Below are positions 1-12,100 of a DNA stretch of 64,000 nt, piece by piece. The translations under genes and the position numbers were made by a program. This DNA is from Rotaria sordida (lineage: Eukaryota; Rotifera; Eurotatoria; Philodinida; Philodinidae): NCBI GenBank assembly GCA_905250125.1, contig CAJNOL010001061.1:1-64000 (forward strand), given 5' to 3'. How positions within the stretch are numbered: position 1 is the first letter of the stretch; each line of letters starts with the position of its first letter. The notes below the pieces were generated by a model. It had not been told where the DNA came from. It made no database searches and worked only from the letters and a program-made list of their open reading frames with translations.

Positions 1-213
1 TGTCTCTAGAAAAAGTTTCAAATCAAAATTCGAAAATCAGTTTTTCTACTACCACTATATTCATTTAAAGATTCCAGTAAAAGTGCAATATCTCCGTAGC
101 AATAAGTTAAGAACACGAACTCTCTTCAGATTATTCATAGCATATTTAGTTCTACATAACGCATATAGTCTCGACTGAGAAGCGATTTATCAGTTGGAGA
201 ACTTCCTTCGTAC
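1..213. repeat. Repeat family B, partial copy at the window edge
   Basis: The sequence from about 60 to 210 matches two other places in the window (27043-27270 and 30775-30971). Shared blocks are 'aaaagtgcaatatctccg', 'gcgatttatcagttgga' and the end 'cttcctt'. The complete copies begin with the reverse complement of this end (GAAGGAAGTCCTCCAACTGA), so the family is a short non-autonomous element with terminal inverted repeats. The left part of this copy is diverged or lies outside the window. Confidence 0.7.
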
Positions 214-557
214 ATAAAACATGATATTTCATACAGTAACTTAATTTCTTATTTTAAAGTACATACAATTCATTTTTTTTAATGCTCGATACTTTTCGAA
301 CAATATCAGTATTTTGTTCATTCGAGACACTTTTCAGATTGTCTTCAAATCGACTAAATGATGAAAAACTTTTGCTTTCAAATCATTTCTATTAAATAGT
401 TTTAATCATTAAAAGAATCGAATTATTTTTATCATCAACAATTTCATTAATATATAATTACTAAATAGCTTGATCTGTTATATATATATATGCAAATGAT
501 ATAAACATCTAACAAGACAATCAATATAAATAAAAACGACAAAAAGAAAATGAATAA

Positions 558-1118
558 CTAAGAAAATTTGTAAGCTTGTGGTTTATGTGCACCAGCACAT
601 GCTTGTAGTAATGCTATAATATTGTCTTCTGATAATTCTTCTTGAGAATCAGCATGTATTTGAATATGATAACCATGAAAAAATCGTTCAAAATCACGTT
701 TATGCATAGAAGCACGAGCAGCACGTAATGTTGGCTAAACAAAATAGTATTTAATAAGATTAAATATATAAAACATACTTACTACATTAATTCCAACATA
801 ATTAATATATACAAATTTTGCTCGTTGACTACCAAAATCATCAACTGCTCGAACACGAATAACACCAACATAAATTTGATTATCGCGTAATTTTTTTTTC
901 ATTTCATTTAATCCACTTGAACCTTTACCACAAAGTATAACTTCACCATTATCATCATAAGTTAATAAAATCCTATAGAAAATAAACATACGTATTTATG
1001 AAATTAATCAAATTTTCAAATCATACCAATTAGTATCAGTTGCATCATTTCGAACATCTTCCCAAGCTTGTTGAGTATCCTTATTACTTAAATCAATTAT
1101 TCGTTTTAATGCTGCCAT
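558..1118 (-). CDS. Coactosin-like ADF-homology actin-binding protein
   Basis: Three exons read on the minus strand: 1027-1118, 783-972 and 558-734, with GT-AG introns and frame kept throughout (459 nt, 152 residues). This is close to the usual 140-odd residues of coactosin. The product starts MAALKRIIDLSNKD, continues with a core containing DDNGEVILCGKGSSGL, and then has QRAKFVYINYVGINV, which corresponds to the 'skRaKFalItwiGenV' signature of coactosin ADF-H domains. The C-terminus RDFERFFHGYHIQIHADSQE also fits the family. Coactosin binds F-actin and interferes with capping; this role is taken from the family. No signal peptide or membrane segment is seen. The stop is TAG at 558-560. The next gene upstream lies on the same strand more than 1.6 kb away, so the two are independent units. 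Confidence 0.85.
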
Positions 1119-1973
1119 AAAAACCTGTGCGTGTAAACAAAAATGCCAGTGCAGTTTGTTCTAGTTGCATTGATGAATCATACAGTAAAACGAAGAGAAA
1201 AAAAAAGGAGGTAGCGGATAATCTGGTACGCATTGCATTACATCCAAAATAGATAACCTCTGTTGTCTCCTTATTTAGTATGCGATGGTTTGTTTGGTAT
1301 CATATAAGGAAGAAAAAGAAAAAATAGCAACGAACACTCAACAAACTCTGATTGATATTATTACTAATGATAATGAAGCGTGTAATCTTGCTTTAATGAT
1401 GGCAACTGTCATGAATTGCTTATATGTTTCATTTGAAAAATGAATAAAAGAAAGAATATTAATTATAAGAAAAAAATAATAATTTTCATTCCATTATTTT
1501 ACTCTAAAAATATCTATTGCGTTCATGTAAAAAAAAAAGCATTTCCAAAATGACATTCTTCTCCTCACTCGTTCTAATTTATTAATTTCTATAATAATAT
1601 TAGTATACGACAGGTGACAATTTGAACGTAATTTTACTTTTTTTTCTAGTACGTTATTGATATTGAACCATTTTTATTACCAACAAATGACTCTCTTTTT
1701 CAATTGTTGAATATTTTTTTGTTTGAGAGATACGTGTGAGTGTAGAACAACAATATCTTTTGGAACGTATTTCCTGGAAAAACAACTAATAGATGAATCG
1801 AATAGTTAATTAGGTAGTGTCTGAATAAGGAAATATTTTCTATATCATTTGACAGGCTGGTTAAAGTCGAGTACTTTTCTCGTATTAGAGATACATTAGT
1901 AATACAGCATCGAATATAATGATAGTACGAGCAACGGACATTTTTTTATCTTGTTCCATACAATGAAGTTTGT
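1119..1973. other. Intergenic, AT-rich; promoter side of the coactosin gene
   Basis: About 850 bp with no recognisable gene apart from one 52-codon open frame, listed separately. It contains the presumed 5' flank of the coactosin-like gene. No clear TATA box or repeat was identified. Confidence 0.5.
1285..1443 (+). CDS. Possible small ORF, 52 codons, unknown
   Basis: An ATG-to-TGA frame whose composition looks coding: MVCLVSYKEE, then a lysine- and threonine-rich stretch, then TLIDIITNDNEACNLALMMA. It follows an acceptor-like 'ttatttag', so it could be a stranded exon rather than a gene. I do not recognise the product. No homologue is seen elsewhere in the window. The short length keeps confidence low. 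Confidence 0.2.
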   Translation: MVCLVSYKEEKEKIATNTQQTLIDIITNDNEACNLALMMATVMNCLYVSFEK

Positions 1974-2437
1974 GTGGTAACGAACAAAAGTTTAGAGTCA
2001 ATTGTATTTTTGAGTTTTCTTCTCGATAATAATAGTTAGAAAGAATCTGAAAAAAACATTTGAGTAGCTAAAATGAGTCTCTATTAGGATTTATGAGCCT
2101 AAAAACTCTAGTAAAATTGCTTGGATGAGAATGTCTGGAAAACCAAAACTTCCAAAATCAAATTTATTTTAGCATCTATTTGAAGCTTTTTAGAAATGAT
2201 TTTATTTGATAGAACAAAATGAGATGTCTTATCTCTCTGAATTCCATTTACAGAAGACTTAAAAAGCATTTTTCTTTTTTGTGAAAAATTTCATTGTGTT
2301 TAACATTTTGACGTCTTCTCTAAATTGAATGCAGTATGATGAAGAGAGTAATATTTTTTCAAAATTTTCCTAGTTATTACTATCGAGAAGAAAACTCGAA
2401 AAATACAACTGTTCTCAATTTATGTCCCCCTTTATAT
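1974..2437. repeat. Repeat family A: foldback MITE with mariner-like ends
   Basis: The left end carries 'acaaaagtttagagt...ttgtatttttgagttttc ttctcgat' and the right end carries the reverse complement ('atcgagaagaaaactcg' ... 'gttctcaatttatgtcc'). This gives terminal inverted repeats of about 60 bp around a 460 bp body with no ORF. Two further copies lie at 26529-27036 and 43921-44508. Better-preserved ends read TATAGTGGCGGACATAAG, so the likely target site is TA, as for Tc1/mariner-derived miniature elements. Confidence 0.75.
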
Positions 2438-2766
2438 ATCCCAGAACCAAGATAAGGGCATTGTAAATGGTTGTAAACGATATAAAAAGTACAAACCGTT
2501 TTCCGTAAGTTCGTAAAATGAGCTACAAGATTACAGTGAAAATTCATACAATGATACCTAGTTTTCAATAGTCAGAATAATCATCTTGAGATATTTGTTC
2601 GTGAGATAAAAACAATGATTCTTTTAAATTACGAATGTATACAATTAAAGAATTTTAATGGATAGATTAATGATAATATAAACTAGTTTATCGAGAGATA
2701 TATTAACTAAATTAAAGTTTCACAGTTTAAATAGATTTTTTTTTTTGTTTCACAAAAGTCTTTTTT

Positions 2767-4703
2767 TTATGAATCTTTCGATATTTGATATTTTGATGCA
2801 CCACTGTAATGAGCTTGAAATTTTGCATAAGCAGTTTTTGAAAAAAGACATTTTAAATGTATAAATTGTGGATCATGTTCATCAACAATCATATTTTCAA
2901 TTGTACATATATCATCATTAACAAGTACTTGATAATATTGTCCTCCTTGTAATACACGATATACACATGTAATACGATCACTTGCAATCATAAGTTTTTT
3001 TTGTAATATATCAGTAAGTTGATTAAGACCTTGATTAGTTTTACATGAAATATATAATCTATTATTATTTTCAATATTGATATCTGGCATTGATTTTTGT
3101 GAAAATATTTTTTCTTTTTCTTCTTCATTATTATCTTGTTCATCAGATGTTTGTTGATTTAATAGATCATATTTATTAAAAACAGTTATTATTGATTCAA
3201 GTTTTGATGAAGGTATATCAAGTTCACGTAATGTTTGTAGTACTGTTTTATATTGTACAACATAATCAGGATGACTAATATCACAAACATGTATTATTAA
3301 ATGAGCATCTATAGCATCATTCAATGTTGCACGAAAAGCTTCAATTAATGTTGTTGGAATATCAGCTATATAAATAGTAGAAATTTATCAATCGATTAAA
3401 TAAATTAATAATTATTTACCAATAAAACCAACTGTATCTACATAAAGTACATTTAATGCATTTGGTAAAACACCAGCATATGTAGTAACATCTATTGATG
3501 AAAGAAAAAAAAAGAAATTAAACAAATTGAAAAATGAAACTATTTCAGAGATGATGATATTTTTTGTCCTATTGTCTTCCTATATTTCACTATTGTTATA
3601 CCACAATCAGAACACAATCGACGGTTCAAGTATCAAACTATCGACGGTTGATTTTCAGCATACTAAACGGTTTTACTTTTACATGAGTATTATCAGAAAT
3701 GGGTAGCTCTGGAATCGAGGCTGCTCATCTCTGGATATTATTATTCTATCTCGCTACTGTTTGGCTATTATTGGTATACCTAATGTAGCAAATAATTGAT
3801 TTTTTGGTTGTAATGAAGCATCTTTTGTTAATGCTTTGATTAATGATGTTTTTCCAGCATTTGTATATCCAACAACAGCAACAGTAGGTATATCAATAGA
3901 TAAACGACGTTTTTTTAATAATTTTCGATGTTGTTCAAGTTTAGCTACTTCAGCACGAAGATTTTGTTCACGATCCTTTAAAATTTCAATAACTAAGATT
4001 TGTTCTTTTTTTTTTATTATTATTATTTATATAATATTTCTTACTTTAAATAATTCAGAATCATTTTTACGATATCTTAATAATGGAATTTCAGCTAGAG
4101 CAACTTGTAATTTAGCTGCACCACTTTGTGCATGATTTTTAAAAATCTATTTAATAGAAATTTTATTTTTTTTTTAAAAAAACAAAACTTTACTTGAAGC
4201 ACAATTGAATATCGATCATAAACAGGTACACGAAATTTTTCTGTAAGTCCATCAATTTGTATAAGTGAAAGACGATCAATGGAAACAAAAACAGCTGTTG
4301 CTTGACATTCATGAACTTCATTTGTTATTTTTTCAACATTACCTTTACCATATAAATAACGTTGAGAACCACTTGTTTTTAATGTATATATACCATGACC
4401 AACAACACGCCATTTATTTAATGTTTCAATAAGTGCTATTGATTCTGATAATTGTAATTGAGCAGTTGTTGATTGACGACCACGTGCTTTAAATTTCATT
4501 GATGGTTGAATTATATAAACACGATGACCAGCAGAACGTATATGAAGTAATGCAGATGACATTGAAGCAAATTCATTATCATTAATAAGACTTTGTATAT
4601 GACGATCAATAAATTCTTTTGTATATAAACGTGATGTATGAGAAAATGTTCGTATAGAAAATTTTATCAAAGAAAAATGATTAAAAATTTTTCTGAATAA
4701 CAT
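2767..4703 (-). CDS. HflX/GTPBP6-type GTPase
   Basis: Exons on the minus strand are about 4194-4703, 4045-4146, 3780-3992, 3420-3491 and 2767-3365, giving about 498 residues. The N-terminal HflX domain includes SAGHRVYIIQPSMKFKARGR and YDRYSIVLQ. A basic helical linker (EQNLRAEVAKLEQHRKLLKK) precedes the G domain: G1 GYTNAGKTSL, G2 region FATLDVTTYAG, G3 DTVGFI, G4 NKYD and G5 SCKTNQG. The Walker and NKxD residues are intact. HflX-family GTPases act on ribosomes; GTPBP6 does so in mitochondria, and the basic start MLFRKIFNHFSLIKFSIRTF suits a mitochondrial targeting peptide (inference). One oddity: the exon 2/exon 3 junction does not keep frame with a standard GT-AG pair and is off by one base. 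The 288 bp intron at 3492-3779 is longer than its neighbours. Confidence 0.85.
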
Positions 4704-6277
4704 TTTATATTTAATCTGCAATTTTATTTTTTTCTTGAAATAAGTTTTATATTCATCAAATAGTTGTACTTTTCTTTTTTTTATTATTATTATTTTAAAC
4801 AAAATATCAACAATCTTTTTATGCAATAGTCAAATCAATTTAGTTTTAAAATTAAATGTGTAATTAGATTGATATCAACTAACATTGAATATGTTTGATA
4901 TAATAACATCGATTTTGTTTTTTTTTTTGTTTGAAAATAAACTGTATCGGCATGTAGATCGTTATATTTGATACTGTATTTCTATTAATTAATCGACATC
5001 ATATCAAGTATGTAGTTCCAACTAATGGATAAATGAAATTTTATCTTCATATGAGATTCAATCAGAGTAACATATCGATTTTGTAGAACTGTCAGTTATC
5101 TAATGATAGAAAGAATAAACAATTCTTTATTTAAAAAAAAACAACATGAAACTCACGAATATTCTAGAAGTAAATCATTAACATTCTAGCCGATGAAACT
5201 AGAATCCAATGAATGTTTTTATATTACAGAATGAAAACAATTTGAATAAATGGCTTGAATTAATAACAAAAAAAAAAACAACGTGATTCATTAATTAAAT
5301 TGATCAATGTGCCTTGATGAAGTCACGCTATCAAACGTTTTAGAATTGCATAGTCGAAAAAAACTGAGTCAACACGAGAACCGAAGAATGAAATATTCCT
5401 CACTTCATAGAGAAATTAGAGAATGCGAATACAATAACGACACTTTTTAAATAATGTCCTAAAAATAAAGAAGAAAAAAATCGTTGTTTGTCATTCGGCA
5501 AAAAATGTCTGTTGATAATAATAAAAAAAAGTATATTTTTTTTTGTTGTTTTGATATAATCGGAGAGATTGAAAGAATAAAGTTTTCTGAAATAATAGAA
5601 TAAGTAAAATTTTACTACTTTTTCTTCTTAAAAATCTATCTAACTATCTTGAAAACAAAATATTCTTTTTTTTATATTTAGCAACTTGTACTACATAAAC
5701 TCTACTTTCTGAGATAAATATCAAACAGTGTGTTTATCAGAAGCAACAGATGTTCTGTACATCACATTTCTGTTTGATACATTTACTATTAGAAACATTA
5801 CTCTATAGTTTATACATATACATAACAACAGAAAGAATGTTATTAGCTAAGAAGTATACTTCTATTAAGAGACTAAGAGTCTATTCAAAGTAGATATTCT
5901 ATATGCATAAATAAGAGATATTGCTAGTGCAGTTTAACCACACTATCAAATTCAATTTGAATATTGTATATATTAATCAGAGTGTACTTGAATTTTACTA
6001 GTATCCTAGGAAAAGCTAGATTTCATATTAAAAAATATTTGTATAATCATTGGTTTGTATGATAACCATAAATATAATCATCTTATGTTAAACTATAAGT
6101 TATTAAGATGTCACTATTCAACAGTATTCTATTATTTCTTTATCAATAAGAACTTTATTAAGATGCTATGCTTGTTTGCTCGCCATTATTTCGTTTTTAT
6201 TATATAGATCACAACTACATAGTCACTTGTGTTTTCTTGTCTTTTTTACATTCATTATCGATCTTTAAAAGATAATT
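4704..6277. other. Long AT-rich intergenic stretch, nothing recognised
   Basis: About 1.6 kb upstream of the HflX-type gene. No open frame of note, no tRNA and no clear terminal repeats. Homopolymer A/T runs are frequent. It ends where PhzF-like coding remnants begin. Confidence 0.5.
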
Positions 6278-6700
6278 GATATTTATACAGTAGATGCATG
6301 CACTTATGAATTGTTCAAAGGTCATCCAGCTGTTGTATGTACCTCATACAACAAATCTGAAATAGCTATTATTACTCAAGCAAAAAATTCACCTTCAATT
6401 GAATGATATTTTCTTCAATGATTTACATCAATAAATAAAGTTGATTTATGTGGTCATGCAATATTAGCTCTACAGCTCATATCCTTTTCGAGTAAATATT
6501 GAATAGTTCATCTATCAATTCGAAAAATATAGAAATTATGAATTTGAGTTATGGGCAAATAAGATTGTTGTCCTTGATGATAACCTTTTTTGATAACAAT
6601 CAATTTATCAATAGACAAAATTTTTATCAAGTTGTTGATATTTGACTGGTATTCAGTGATTAATTTTGACTTCATATCTGGTTCACATTTTCAACTCGTA
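6278..6700 (+). pseudogene. PhzF/PBLD-family (phenazine-biosynthesis-like) remnant
   Basis: Translation from about 6278 gives IYTVDACTYELFKGHPAVVC, the conserved N-terminus of PhzF-fold isomerases (VDAFT...FKGNPAAVC). A stretch with two in-frame stops follows, then KVDLCGHAILAL, the second hallmark (VDLCGHATLA). Around 6655-6690 NFDFISGSH resembles the later 'DFvSRfFaP' segment. Frames are broken and most of the protein is missing, so this is a decayed copy. PhzF-fold proteins are isomerases or epimerases of small amino-acid-derived acids and occur in both bacteria and animals (PBLD), so the origin cannot be decided here. It lies tail-to-tail with the F-box-family pseudogene. Confidence 0.7.
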
Positions 6701-6904
6701 AGCTATTTTTTTTTGTAAAGTCAGTTTAACTAGTGTGTACGTGTACTTTTTTATTTGATATACACCCACACATTCCTATTAACCAAACAAATAACAAACG
6801 ATAATTGATTTTGACAATAATTTGTAAATTGTTATGATGATAATATATTTAACTTTCTCTAAGGATTTATTTAAAATTGAAACAAATTTGAAGAAATCCA
6901 ATAT

Positions 6905-8060
6905 TTATAATAAAGGAAAATATGAATGAAAATTTTCTAAACGAACAAATTGTTCATCTATAATAATTCTTCATAATTAACTACAATTGTTACGTATTGC
7001 ATCATTAGTAAAATTATTTGTTACCATTATTAATGATTCATATTCGATATATAGATTTTCCAAAACGAAATAAACGAATGTTTGTTTCCAAGAGAAATCA
7101 TTCAACATAATCAACGTGGGCTGGTTGAAGATCGAGTATAACTAGATGGTTAAATGCAATGACTGGAGATGAATGTTGTTTTTGTAGTTTAAAATTAAGC
7201 ACGTATAATTTATTGAAAAAAAAAGAAAATCTTGAAAGATTTTTTCAAATAATTCATGTTCAAATGGATGTTCATCAGTCATTGCCAATATTCGAACTTT
7301 ATGAAACATATCACCGTGAAAACAGTTGGTCAAATGAAGAAAAGTATTAAATTATTATGAAAGTGAGTAAATGTGACATCTACCTACATTTGTTCGTAAG
7401 TTTATCATGGGCATATAAATCAATTTGTTGATATTTTCTTTTGATGAAACTATGTTGAATATGGTTGTTTGATGGAAGATCAATTGTAATGTATCTATTA
7501 ATAATAACAGTGTTTATACTGAAAGTAGGTATGTTTAGTCGTGGTATATTAATGAGCATTTCATCAGGTAATTGAATATCATCGATATTAGTCGATTCGA
7601 ATCTTTCTATCGAAAGAAATAATATTAGTTTTTCAAGATTTAACATTCGACATAACAATGAAACAATTCCATTGTCATAAAACTTTGTATAACATTTTGA
7701 AGCCAATGAGAACTATTTCAATTTCGGAAGTTTTTTCTATATAGAACATGAATAAATATATGTATTTCATAGATAAATTTTGCCAATGAATAATAATAAA
7801 ATTTCTATTTACTCTATTATCTATATTTGATGATGAAGCGACAATTTTAAATACATTGATAATCAATGTTGACAAACATTTGAGACGTCAATCGAGAAGA
7901 TAAAGACAATCATCAAAAGTATTTACATGAATATTTAATATAGTTAAAATTGAAGATACACAACTTGCTGATATTATATTCAAAGTTGGCATTCTTAGTC
8001 TTTCATCAGCAAACAATTGACTAAAAGTCAAATCGATTAAATATTTACTCAAAGATAATA
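6905..8060 (-). pseudogene. Bdelloid F-box/LRR-type family pseudogene (3' part)
   Basis: Minus-strand fragments in successive frames match the pattern of a second large bdelloid F-box-associated family. From 8060 downward they are: SASCVSSILTILNIHVNTFD, then a TGA at 7888, then LSTLIINVFKIVASSSNI, then NGIVSLLCRMLNLEKLILFL, DEMLINIPRLNIPTFS, FHKVRILAMTDEHPFEHELF, VTNNFTNDAIRNNC and the C-terminus ENFHSYFPLL with stop at 6905-6907. At least four frame changes or stops are present. The fragments are distinct from the intact F-box genes at 52-61 kb. The 5' part, including the F-box, is missing: the homology stops at a TTAA occupied by a piggyBac element, and on the far side of that element lies NRPS sequence. 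Assignment to this family is from recognition, not from a search. Confidence 0.7.
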
Positions 8061-9106
8061 TTAACACATTCCGCCCGATGTGATCCATCGGTGGGATCAC
8101 ACTATATTTTAAGAAGAAACTATATAGGAAACTGCTTTCTAATGCCTTTTACTTAGGCAGGACGTTATACATAATGTGTCACTTGCTCTGTCTTCAGTAT
8201 TTTTTGAGTTCTTTATTCCATCGCATGATGCTTCTTGTTAAAACAATCAAGACAAAAAAAGTTGTTACAGTCAGCACAGAAGGCTTTTATTTTCTTTGCT
8301 GTCAGCATGTTCGCTTCTCTTGATTGTTGTTCCCTGCTTTTCTCATAGCCATCAGCACAGCGCTTCCAGACATTGCGCGCAAATCCTTCCTTTTCTTCGA
8401 ACTTGTGATCAGCGAGTTTGCACTTCGAACAACTTGCTGATTGTTGTCTTAGACCAGGTTTCAGCTTCTCAAATAGCGTACCAAGGAGTACAGATAGCAC
8501 GAGACTCTCATCAAACTGCAGAATGGTCATGTCGCTCGCGGTATAATTTTCCGTGTAAATCAAATAACTATTAACTACTGTAGTTCCAAATACCAATTCA
8601 AATACCACATTTTTATACCATTTTATAGACTGTCTGAGTTATATATAGTATGTCGATAGTTGATCTGACAAATCACTACCTTGTCTTCCCTCGTTATAAT
8701 CTAGTAAAACTTGTGGCTTCATAATAGGCTCATTTCGTATATTGCTTTTTTCTAGTGTCCACCATAATTGCTGAATGCAACGCTCTTGTGAATATCATCA
8801 AAACATCTCTTTTATCTTTCCACTTGATTAACTATAAGCATGTTGTAGAATACCAAGTATGACGTAAATGAATATATTATTAGGAAAAGTCCAATATAGA
8901 ACATGTGATAACATACTGGGAAAACCCATTACGTCATGTTGGTAAAAACCAGTATGTGATGCGTAGATAAAACTATCCATGTAATATAGCAATCAGAAAA
9001 GAGAAAACAATGAACCAGCATAAAATGAAAAGAACAATGAATACACACAAAAATTAATCTGTTAGAACTATTCTATAATAAAACTGAATCGGGCTGAATA
9101 TGTTAA
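8061..9106 (-). mobile_element. Internally deleted piggyBac-like element with TTAA ends
   Basis: The left end reads TTAACACATTCCGCCCGATG and the right end reads AATCGGGCTGAATATGTTAA. They are inverted repeats agreeing at about 17 of 20 bases, each closed by TTAA, the piggyBac target duplication. Inside, on the minus strand, is the 3' part of a piggyBac-type transposase. At 1046 bp the element lacks the N-terminus and most of the DDE catalytic core, so it is non-autonomous. It sits exactly between the NRPS pseudogene (9107 upward) and the F-box-family pseudogene (8060 downward). Confidence 0.75.
8213..8735 (-). pseudogene. piggyBac transposase, C-terminal fragment
   Basis: Minus-strand translation gives NEPIMKPQVLLDYNEGRQGS, DLSDQLSTYYI, one in-frame stop, then RQSIKWYKNVVFELVFGTTV and VNSYLIY. 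This is the conserved last part of the piggyBac core. It is followed by a C-terminal cysteine-rich zinc-binding domain with CSKC, a single C, CADC, then CLDC and a histidine. The upstream part of the transposase is absent. The pairing with the terminal repeats of the surrounding element supports the assignment. It is not expected to be active. Confidence 0.8.
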
Positions 9107-12100
9107 ACATTGGGAAAGAAGCTGATCCTGTGTAGGTTGATGCATGAGAATGAAATGAGCATTAGTCTATAGAATGCACGTATTGAGTTGTGTATGAGGA
9201 TCATGTAAGTTCAAAGGAGTATAAACACCGCCACTCATCCAAATATCACTCATCCCAATTACCATTTCGGAAGATCGTTATAGTAATTGGCAAACAATTT
9301 GATCAGACCGAACAGCACATGTAGTGATTAGATGATTCGCTAACTGTTGAGCATAGTAAAGCAGTTTACCATAAGTCACCGATCCATATTCTAAAACTAA
9401 AGCGGCTTTTTGAACATGTAAATGAATTTGATAAGCAAAATCCAAATGAATACAACCAATTTGATCATAATTAAGAAAATTATCGTTAAGGTCACATATT
9501 AATTCAACTTCATCTGGAAATAAAAGCGAAAATTGATATATGGAAGAAATAGAAAAGAATTGATCAAAAATATTCATGAAACGGATAGCTATTGTCGAAA
9601 TAGTTGATTCGTCATAAATATCGAGTGAAGCATTGGGCGTAACAGAGACTGTCTCGTTCTGACGAGATTCATGCAGTGTAGAAGTTATATCAAATTTAGC
9701 AAAATTGTCAGCTAGTAAGTTGCGGTCTATTAGATTAAATGTCGTTCCTTTGTCGATTTCTATATTTCGTTCACTATCATCTATTATCATCTCCACAAGA
9801 AGGAGTGTCTGAAGGAAGAATGTTCCTACTTTTGGATTAAGTTTAAAAATCTCCTGATAGGGCAAATGTGAGTATGGAAGAATATTGAAGCAAAGTGGTT
9901 GAATTCGGTGACAAAGCTGTATAAAAAGACTCGTATGGATTAATCTTCAAACAAAATGGTAGAGTATCGGCAAAAAAAACAATCATATTTTGAAGTTGAT
10001 ATTGAGGTCTGTTGGTCGCAATTATACCTATGTATAAATCTAGCTGCTGGCTATTGGGTATTTTGAAAAGTAAGACAAAGAAAGCATAGAGACTAACTTA
10101 AAAAGTGTCAAATTTTATTGAGAAGTGGAATAATTCAAATTAATAACAAGATCATGATCAAGACCGAATATTACTGTATAATCCTTGCTACTCCTTATGA
10201 AAGAATTTTGTTGATCAATTAAATTGTCTAAGATTGCTAAGATATTATTCCAATATTGTCGAGCATTCGACCAGTCTTGTAATCGTTCATATTGTGCATA
10301 AGCAAGATAGATAATATTGTCTTCATTGTTGTTAGACAATGCTTGCATTGTAAGAGTTTGTCGAAGATCATTAGTGAATATGTTTATTGAACTACCATCG
10401 ATACCAATAGGATGAGAATTGAAAAGAATGATGTCGTCTTATTTTAAATTGTTGTCATCATTGCTATTAGATGCTTGACGAAGAATATGACATCGAAACA
10501 CTTGACTATATTCAAGATCGAACAGAGATCGATTCGTTTTTTCATTGTACAGAATTTGCTTTATATGAGTATCATTCATTACACAAGCCGTTTCTAGAGT
10601 GAACAGAGCACTAGACATCGGAAGTACTTTTTGCATGAGTTTATCTTGATCATAAATTAATGCTGTAGGGAAAATTGTATGTTTCGCAATAATAAATGCA
10701 AGAGCTTGATGAAGACGATATATAGATAATGAAGTGGTTGATGTTAATTTGTAGATGAATAATTCATTATCGATAGATATTGATCCATTGATCAATTCCG
10801 TGAAACGGACCTTTTCGTCCGTCCAGAGGCGTTGTTGAGCGAATAAGGTCACTCCTATTTGAAGTTAGGTAGTTAGATTCAAAATTTTATTAATAGATGG
10901 AACGTACCTTGTACTAGATGAACTGAACTCTAAATGATGTAAGATTTTGTCATACTATTTATCAAGAGCTGAACATGCTCAGCAATAGTTGGATTAATAA
11001 AGAAATCAAGTACATTGAGTTGTTCATTTGGAGTCAAATAAAATTGATAATAGTTAAAGATTTGCATGAATGAAAGAGATGAACCACTCATGGAAAAACA
11101 ATTCATGTAGCGAGGGATTATGTCACGTCTCAATGTAGAACATCACAAACTATGTACTTTCTCTTCTAATCCCAACATTGATCGATCTTCGATTCGGAGA
11201 AAGTTAATTGATGCATTCAATAGTAATGACGGTAATGGAAGTTGTTTTCTGCCGATTTTTCTGTTAGTATTGATTGGAAATTTATCCATCACAACAAAAT
11301 AAGATGGAACCATGTATTGACGAAGATATTTATTGCAATTATCACGAACTTCTTCTATGTTGAGTTCCAGAGTATTTGAGATTACATAAGCAACAAGCAA
11401 ATCATCATTTTGAGGATCTTTGATGATTGGACAGTTCAAGATCTTACCAGAAGACCAATTCATAACTATATTTTCAATTTCAGCTGGTTCCACTCGTTGG
11501 CCACATACTTTAATTTGAAAATCAGCACGTCCAGCATAAACGAATTCATCTCTTGTGTTATATCGAACTAAGTCGCATGCTTCATGTAAGCTTGATTGTT
11601 AATAGTGACAAACATATTGGCGATGTGCTCTCGATCATTTAAATACAGGGTGTTTCGTCTATTTTGAAACGATTTTCGTATACTTATTCTTCCTCAGCAA
11701 CTGATTCAGATCTAATGAATCTTATATCAATGTATCCCACAAAGACTGTGCATGTTGTTCCAATAATTAGACTTTGTACAGAAGAATGTTTTGTGATAAA
11801 ACACTGGATAATTTTGAAGAGGTCATCTTCAAGTTTTTTAAAATGAACATTTCCTATTATTCCTCCATACTATCGTCTTTTGATGTCAGACATATGTCAC
11901 AGATACATCCACTATTAGTGCATCTATGCTAAATATTTCAGCAATAAAGAGCGAAAATTCGTAGAGAAATCAACAAATGTTTCAAATATATAGTTGAACC
12001 TAAACATATTGCAAGGCTTATTCTATTACCATTTCTGGTTTAATGTAAAGTATAAAACAGTAGTTAACTGTATTTTAGAATTACTTACACGTGAGAATAT

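Noticed and set aside
3836..4135. Plus-strand ORF of 99 codons
   Set aside because: Antisense shadow of HflX-type GTPase exons carrying GYTNAGKTSL.
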